Assembly: GCA_963995525.1 (NCBI GenBank)
Contig: OZ023214.1
Location: 52,187,502 to 52,251,501, forward strand
Direction: 5' to 3'
DNA: 64,000 nt
Origin: Escarpia spicata
Lineage: Eukaryota > Annelida > Polychaeta > Sabellida > Siboglinidae
A program made the position numbers and the translations under genes. Shown here piece after piece: positions 40,901 through 49,900 of the stretch. The notes beneath the pieces are model-generated. The model was given only the letters and a program-made list of their open reading frames with translations. It made no database searches and had not been told where the DNA came from. Within the stretch, counting starts at the first letter, position 1; each line of letters opens with the position of its first letter.

Positions 40901-43900
40901 AGTGGTGGATATTTGCTTACAAATAGACTCTGTGCATTAATTATAGTATGGCTGAATGCTTCCCAACCCCAGAAATGTCAAGATGGTGTTTAATTGAACA
41001 GATCTGCCAGGGAGTAAAGTGTAAAGCACTTTGAGCAGTCCTGAGGACTTTTACTTTTTTGCAGACTCTGTAACTTGTTAACAATAACACACAAGATATT
41101 TCCTTAAACATACAGCATCACTGAGACAGTGCGGTCTCTACCATATCTTCATACATGGATGATAACTTGTTAACATACAAGATAATAACTTGTTAACACA
41201 CAAGATATCTCCTTAAACATACAGCATCACTGAGACAGTGAGCTCCTTACCATATCTTCATACATGGATGATAACTTGTTAACATACAAGATGATAACTT
41301 GTTAACACACAAGATATCTTCTTAAACACAGAGCATCACTGAGACAGTGAGCTCCTTACCATATTCGCATACATGGATGATAACTTGTTAACACACAAGA
41401 TGATAACTTGTTAACACACAAGATATCTCCTTAAACATACAGCATCACTGAGACAGTGAGCTTCTTACCATATCCGCATACATGGATGATAATTTGTTAA
41501 CATACAAGATGATAACTTGTTAATACACAAGATATCTTCTTAAACATACAGCATCACTGAGACAGTGAGCTCCTTACCATATCTTCATACATGGATGATA
41601 ACTTGTTAACATACAAGATAATAACTTGTTAACACACAATATATCTTCTTAAACATACAGCATCACTGAGACAGTGAGCTCCTTACCATATCTTCATACA
41701 TGGATGATAACTTGTTAACATACAAGATAATAACTTGTTAACACACAAGATATCTTCTTAAACATACAGCATCACTGAGACAGTGAGCTCCTTACCATAT
41801 CTGCATACATGGATGATAACTTGTTAACATACAAGATAATAACTTGTTAACACACAAGATATCTTCTTAAACATACAGCATCACTGAGACAGTGAGCTCC
41901 TTACCATATCTTCATACATGGATGATAACTTGTTAACATACAAGATAATAACTTGTTAACACACAATATATCTTCTTAAACATACAGCATCACTGAGACA
42001 GTGAGCTCCTTACCATATCTTCATACATGGATGATAACTTGTTAACATACAAGATAATAACTTGTTAACACACAAAATATCTTCTTAAACATACAGCATC
42101 ACTGAGACAGTGAGCTCCTTACCATATCTGCATACATGGATGATAACTTGTTAACATACAAGATAATAACTTGTTAACACACAATATATCTTCTTAAACA
42201 TACAGCATCACTGAGACAGTGAGCTCCTTACCATATCTTCATACATGGATGATAACTTGTTAACATACAAGATAATAACTTGTTAACACACAAGATATCT
42301 TCTTAAACATACAGCATCACTGAGACAGTGAGCTCCTTACCATATCTTCATACATGGATGATAACTTGTTAACATACAAGATAATAACTTGTTAACACAC
42401 AAGATATCTTCTTAAACATACAGCATCACTGAGACAGTGAGCTCCTTACCATATCCGCATACATGGATGATAACTTGTTAACATACAAGATAATAACTTG
42501 TTAACACACAAGATATCTTCTTAAACATACAGCATCACTGAGACAGTGAGCTCCTTACCATATCCGCATACATGGATGATAACTTGTTAACATACAAGAT
42601 AATAACTTGTTAACATACAAGATCTCTCCTTAAACATACAGCATCACTGAGACAGTGAGCTACTTACCATATTCGCATACATGGATGATAACTTGTTAAC
42701 ACACAAGATAATAACTTGTTAACACACAAGATCTCTCCTTAAACATACAGCATCACTGAGACAGTGAGCTACTTACCATATTCACACTTGTGGATGATAA
42801 AGTCCATGACGTAACTGAGGAGTGCCATGATGACGCCAAGGATGGTCAGAAATATCCAGTCTTCTCCAACTTTGGATATAACAATGTTGTGAAACGATCG
42901 ACAACATTCTGAAAGAATAAGGGGAATTATAATAATCCCCGACAATTTAAACTTTTGTTTGTGTCAATGCACTTTGTGAAATCTATTGTTATACAATGAT
43001 ATGATATAAAGGAGAGGATTATTTGCAAAATATCCATCCAGAAACAACAGTTTTATTGTTTGAATTATAAAATATAATTTATCTAATTTTTCCCATTCTC
43101 CTTACATGCCAATGATGCCATACACTGTGATATACTGCCTATACATTAATATTTATATTATAAAACAATACAGTTCTCGGTCTGTTTGTCTGTCTGTGGA
43201 CCCATATCTCTGTCACTTTTGCATATATGGGGCAGAAATATTGTATGTGAGGCAGAAATATTCTATGTTATCTGACAGGCACATATGGGTGGTTCGCAGA
43301 TTTAGATTTTTTTAAATTCATCTTGGCAGAAAGCTGTACTATAATTGATAAATATTATGTTTGAAGAATGTTACTAACGTTGTATGGTCTTTGTACGACT
43401 GGTGTGGTGAGCGTAAAGTCCTTTTGGGATGTCTTCTTTCTTTGACTGGCGAAGTAGCTGTTTCACTTGCATAGACAGGTCGCGGCTGTACTGGCCGTAC
43501 ATCTGTAACAAGACAATCTTACTCAGGTGTTTTACTTGCATAGACAGGTCGCGGCTGTACTGGCCGTACACCTGTAACAAGACAATCTTACTCAGGTGTT
43601 TCACTTGCATAGACAGGTCACGGCTGTACTGGCCGTACACCTGTAACAAGGCAATCTTACTCAGGTGTTTCACTTGCATAGACAGGTCGCGGCTGTACTG
43701 GCCGTACACTTGTAACAAGGCAATCTTACTCAGGTGTTTCACTTGCATAGACAGGTCGCGGCTGTACTGGCCGTACACCTGTAACAAGGCAATCTTACTC
43801 AGGTGTTTCACTTGCATAGACAGGTCACGGCTGTACTGGCCGTACACCTGTAACAAGGCAATCTTACTCAGGTGTTTCACTTGCATAGACAGGTCGCGGC

Positions 43901-46900
43901 TGTACTGGCTGTACACCTGTAACAAGGCAATCTTACTCAGGTGTTTCACTTGCATAGACAGGTCACGGCTGTACTGGCCGTACACCTGTAACAAGGCAAT
44001 CTTACTCAGGTGTTTCACTTGCATAGACAGGTCGCGGCTGTACTTACATCTGTAACAGGACAGTTGTACTCATAATAATAATAATTAAAGTGTTAGATCA
44101 ATGCTGTCTGTTCTGTAAACCAGAATTAGCATTCAGAAGGGGTAATTATTAACAATCATTTTACTGAATCAGTGATTTCAAGCATCTTAGAGAATGGGCA
44201 GAACATCAAAGGGCATTGCAGAAACTCACTGACAATCACGACTGCCAATATAGCATGTTTAGAACCTGAATGTTCACATGGGTCGTCCATACAGCATGCC
44301 ATGCCTAGGTGGGTGGGGACATTGGGGGTCACCAGGTTAGTGTTACAAAGTGATACATGAGAGTGTGAGAATATCCGAGGAAGCGTTACACAATGATTAA
44401 TTATATTAGTTATTATATAGATGTACTTTATTGTATGTGTGATTTATGAGTCAACACAGTTACGCAACAAGTTAAAAACAAAATTGATGTCTCTATAAAA
44501 TATAATAGATGGAAGGTCTTTCTCAAAACAATCGTAAATATAGGGGGGTGTACCGGCCGGCATTGTGAAGTGTTACAAGGGGGTGAGTGGTTCTCAACAA
44601 GTCCCAATTTAGTGTTACATACTACATGGGTGGCTCCTAAATTTGGAACATTCTGCTGTCGAAATATTTAAATTGTGTACATTGTTTCATGAGCACTAAG
44701 TAAATATAATTTGGAGACGAGTATGTTTTCAACATATATTTATTGTAGTATTAAGAACATCATAATTTGTTTAATGTGTCCCAAATAGACAGCCTATGTT
44801 GAATAATTATTTTGCAAGGCATAACAATACCCCATAACACGACACCAACACCACTGCAGACATTATGTGAAATCATGGCATCTACCTTAAGTAGTTCCCA
44901 GACATTGAAAAGTATTTAAATAAAAATGCAAATACTTTTGACATTTCAAATGCAAATTCAAATACATTTTGTTTGTGTCAAATGCAAGTACTTTTCAAAA
45001 GTATTTCAAATACTTTTCAAATACTTTTTTAATTCTCTTGACATCCATAATTAAGGGAGTTCATTGAGTCAATAATACCATGCTATAATTGGTCACACAT
45101 TGTTAAATTTTCCCCCTGTGACAGGTTAATCCTGTTTTCCATTTCCTGTGCCCACTGGTGCACTAAACTATGACACTGTATTCCAATAAAATTAGATCAG
45201 GCCACCCACTGTTAATTAAAGGCTTATGCCTCGGTGATCACATAAGTAACATGAGTGACCTGTATCAACTGCCTGGACCAAGCAACAATTTCATTAAGCA
45301 CAGCGGTGATAACAATTTTCACTGACAGAATTAAATGCTATAAGTATTAGAAAAGTATCTGAAAAGTATTTGATTTTTCAAAATACTTTTTAAATATATT
45401 TAAATGCAAATACTTTTGGCTCCACATTTTCAAATGCAAATACTGGATCAGTCGCATTTAAATGCATTTTAATGCATTTGCCCCCATGTCTGGTAGTACA
45501 TTGTGTTAGAGTGAGAACTTGTTACATATTATTTGTATACATATATATATATATTGTGAACCAATCGAAAAATGGGCACAGTTGTCAGGTTATACCTACA
45601 AAGTCACTGTTGATCAAATGTTGTATAAATTAAACCACTACCCATAAAACAGTATTTGGTTTCTCTTAGTAATCATTTAGGTGAATTTATTTCTTTGTTT
45701 CTACAACTTTAGTTGCCACCACCTAATGTAAGACTTGTAACTCAACTGTCATCTAAACAAATAATTGAAGACAGTATCTAAGCTCTAATTTAAGACTTGT
45801 AACTTAACTGTCATCTAAACAAATAATTGAAGACAGTATCTAAGCTCTAATTTAAGACTTGTAACTTAACTGTCATCTAAACAAATAATTGAAGACAGTA
45901 TCTAAGCTCTAATTTAAGACCTGTAACTCAACTGTCATCTAAACAAATAATTGAAGACAGTATCTAAGTTGAAATTAAAAAGCAGACTGGTCCGAGAGGC
46001 TGATAAGTCTAACAGTAACAACTGTTTCCAAGTAAAGCATGGTGAAGTGGCATAATCAAATTTATAAAAACATAATAGGACTGACTGAAATTGAGTGTGA
46101 AAACAGCGAATTCTTCCTATTGTCCTTGAATGATCTAAATTCAGCCTTAAAAAGTTCAAAAGGCATAATTAGATCGATGTCACTGCGACATCACTGATGA
46201 GGGCATCTATTTTACACAAATACTAATTGTCTGGATAAACCTAACTTTATTCAGTACCCCTTATAAGATATAGTCTAACTAAAATGTCAAAGGTAAACAA
46301 GCAAAGAAGAATAAACTCTAAAAGTAGAGAGGTCAAAGGTGTCACGTGACTCATTGGACAGAGCGCCTAATTCTACCAACTTGTTAAAACATCATACTAT
46401 CTCACTTGATAGGCTAAACTGTTACATAAAACTTACACTGTATAAAAACAGAATAAAAAGTTCACATAGGAATTTGTTTTAATTTATTGCCATGATAGTT
46501 GTTATCGAGACATTAACAAGCGAAGTTGACATTTCGATGAAAATTATGTTATGTCTCCACAGGCGCCTAACTCGGCCATCTTCGGCCGCCACCGGGTGTT
46601 TACAAATTCATTTCCGCACACTCCCACTTCACATAAAATTCCGCCAATCAGACAGTTTGTAAGAGGAGATGTTCGGCTTCAATCTGACTTTGCTACCGTT
46701 TCTATGCATCAGACGATGGTGAATCACCAACAATTTGAAGTTTTCAAAGTTAATTATTTTAAAGAATTTGAAGATAGACAAAAATAGTAGGAATCTATGT
46801 AGTTTCTGTGATATTAAATCTTTCTAAATATATTTGTTTTCAGTACCATGTTATATACAACAGCACGCAGATTTGGCATCAAAGTGATGCACCCTCTGAT

Positions 46901-49900
46901 TAAAAGTGCCAGGCCATTTTGCAGATGAGAATACAAATTACCATGTCAATCTCGCAGCACAGCACATGCACTAGGATCTGTGTAGCTGTGATTTTGTGTT
47001 AATTTAAATTATATTTCTTTGACGTTGTGTCATTAATATTTCTGTTATAAGAATTCAAAACGTAAATTAAGTGTAAATTAAAGTGCTGTATTCTGTCCCA
47101 ATTGGTGAAAATAAATGGTCTTGTTTTTGGTTTTAAAAATAGTCTATGTCAATAACATTAAATTTAATCATTAGATTATTTATGCTTTCTTCATTTGACT
47201 CTATATATTGTTTATCACTAAGTCTAAGACCACACACGTCATTTTATAAATTGTAAGTAAACATAATTGTTATTGGAAATATCGCCATCTGTATTTGGAT
47301 CATTGCAATATCAATATAAGGTGTTTAACAAGATTTAACAAGATTGCCATCCAGAAAATTAACTCTAGATGGCAGGTGGACAAGGAAGCCTTTTGGCTTA
47401 TCGAGAGTCCAATACGTTTTATCTACGTGTATCCCGCCCTTTTAAGGCATGTGTCGATTTTATTTTTAAACATATTCATGCTACTAGCACCAACACAATC
47501 AGGAGATAATCTGTTCCATTCATTTACAGTCCTTTGTGAGAATGAGAACTTTCTTATATCCAATCTACTCTGCTCCTTTGCTAATGTAACTTCATGTCCT
47601 CTAGTCCTTTTATCTTTCTTAACTGAGAAAAAAATGTTTCTATCAATATTTTCATAACCCTTCAATAATTTAAACATTTCTATCTGATCTCCTCTCAATC
47701 TCCTGGTCTCTAGTGTTGTTAAATCACATTTTTTAAAGCATATTTCGTAACTAAGATCCTTCAGTTTTGGTATCATTTTAGTTGCTCTCCTCTGCACTCT
47801 TTCTAGCATATCTATGCCCTTCCTGCGATATCTATGGCCTCCATGCTTGTATACAACATTCTAAATGAGGCCGAATTATTCTTAGTGTTGTGTTGATCTC
47901 TATCTAAAATTTTGATTTTATTCAAGAAAAAAATGCATAATTAATTAACTCAAATGCACAGTACACTTATATTTTCTATGCAATATATTTTTGTATGCAG
48001 TTTTTTCTCCAATATAGTCACTTTTTTTAATTTGTTAACAGGTTCATTAAAACAGGACACAGCTAGGTCATGTGATTAGAATTACCTTGGCACATATTCT
48101 AAATTGATTGGTTTAACTGAAGATGCCTTGCTATGAGGAACAATTCTGTCTGTTGATGATGGATTATTAAATAACAGTGTTTTATTTGAAGTATATGCCT
48201 ACTGTGAGAAAAAAACAACTGCTTATGGATTTTGAGATTGACCAATCCTTTTGTTTTGATGCACCTCTAAGCTTGGTTTCCAAAGATTTAAGCGCAATAG
48301 AAGTATATTATTATTATTAATATATATATCATTATTTACGGATGTGATATATATATATATATAAATTATATAATATATATGTATAATATATAGGTATACA
48401 TGTAATATATATATATATATTACATGTATATCTATATATTATACATATATATATTATATCATTTATATACAGTGTATATATATCACATACGTCAACAATT
48501 ATATATATTACATAATTTAAAAATATATATATATATATGTATATATATATAAACAAGATTTAACAGGACTGTCACCCAGATAATTTACTCCAGATGGCAT
48601 GTGAACAAGTAAGCCTATATATACATATATATATATATATATAGTACATGAATACACCGGACCCCATCACATATTATATTAATAATATATATGAGCCTCC
48701 TGCTCTGCCTCTCTCCAATCTGAGGTAGCCCTGAACAAATAAAAAAATAATCATCAATTATGAAAATAAGTTTAAAATACAATGAACATATATTTACCTA
48801 ATAATGGATATTGTCATGAGTGTTGTGTTAATTGTGAAAATGTTTAGTAAGCAATACAACTATACCATCATAACAAAATGCATGACAAAAGGCAATTAAT
48901 TAAAAAATTATATATCACTTAACTATGACCATACAGTTTACAATGAGTATACAATCTGCCAAATTTGATGGCACTGTGTTAAGTATTTTATGAGTAATTA
49001 AAAAAAAATAGTTTCAATTATCTAGAAAAATTACCAGAAATTTCCGATTTTGGTGCCGTTTGCTCCTAGCATTAACCATTTCAGTATGATAGGCCGGATT
49101 ACTGGCCACGTGGTCTGTGACACTACAGTATACAGTACGACAGGCCGTTTTTTTGGCATTGACGATGTCTGCTATTCATTTCAAGATTTTTGTATAACTG
49201 TCTACAAAAATCTTCAAGAGTGATAATGGCGGGCGATATTAGTTATGATAGCGATGGTGATTTGCGATGTAATAGCTTAGTTAGACAGATTGTTTTATAG
49301 TTTGAATGATGTATTGATCGGAATAACGTTTTACAGACGTTATCTACGGCGGAAAGCCTGAAACTAACAGCAGCAGCAGTATATTCGATCATTACGGTAA
49401 TGATGAATGATGTAATTATCAAATTCTGGTTATCATGACTACAAAATTTTCATATGTCTGAGACTTAACTTGTTTTATTTATCGATTATTATACTTTCAG
49501 AAAATTTTCTATTAGTCAAATGTATTGTATTTGTAGTTGCTGAAATCTTAATTTGAAGTGAGGCAATCGATGTTTATATGAAGTCACTGGGAATGCAGTA
49601 TTCAGTGAGCACAGCGTCTGGGGGCTGTAGACGTAGTACTGAAATGGTTATGCTTATATATGCCTTATAAATAGAACCTGTCCAACAAAAACACCACATT
49701 TTTTAGTACTCAAATGACTATAGCTTCACTTCTATCAAAGCGATGTTAACAATTCCAAAAGCATATATCACTGTATTAAACGAAGTATCCAATGATATAT
49801 GCTAAAGGTTTGTACGTCAACAAATACATTTTCTCTTAACCTCCCTACTAAAAGTCACAACTGGTGCCCGATCACCCCTCCCCGCGACATTGACGATGGC

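Noticed and set aside
46551..46787. 78-codon open frame as an exon
   Set aside because: No family resemblance, no convincing splice signals, and plus orientation inside intron 1 of the channel.
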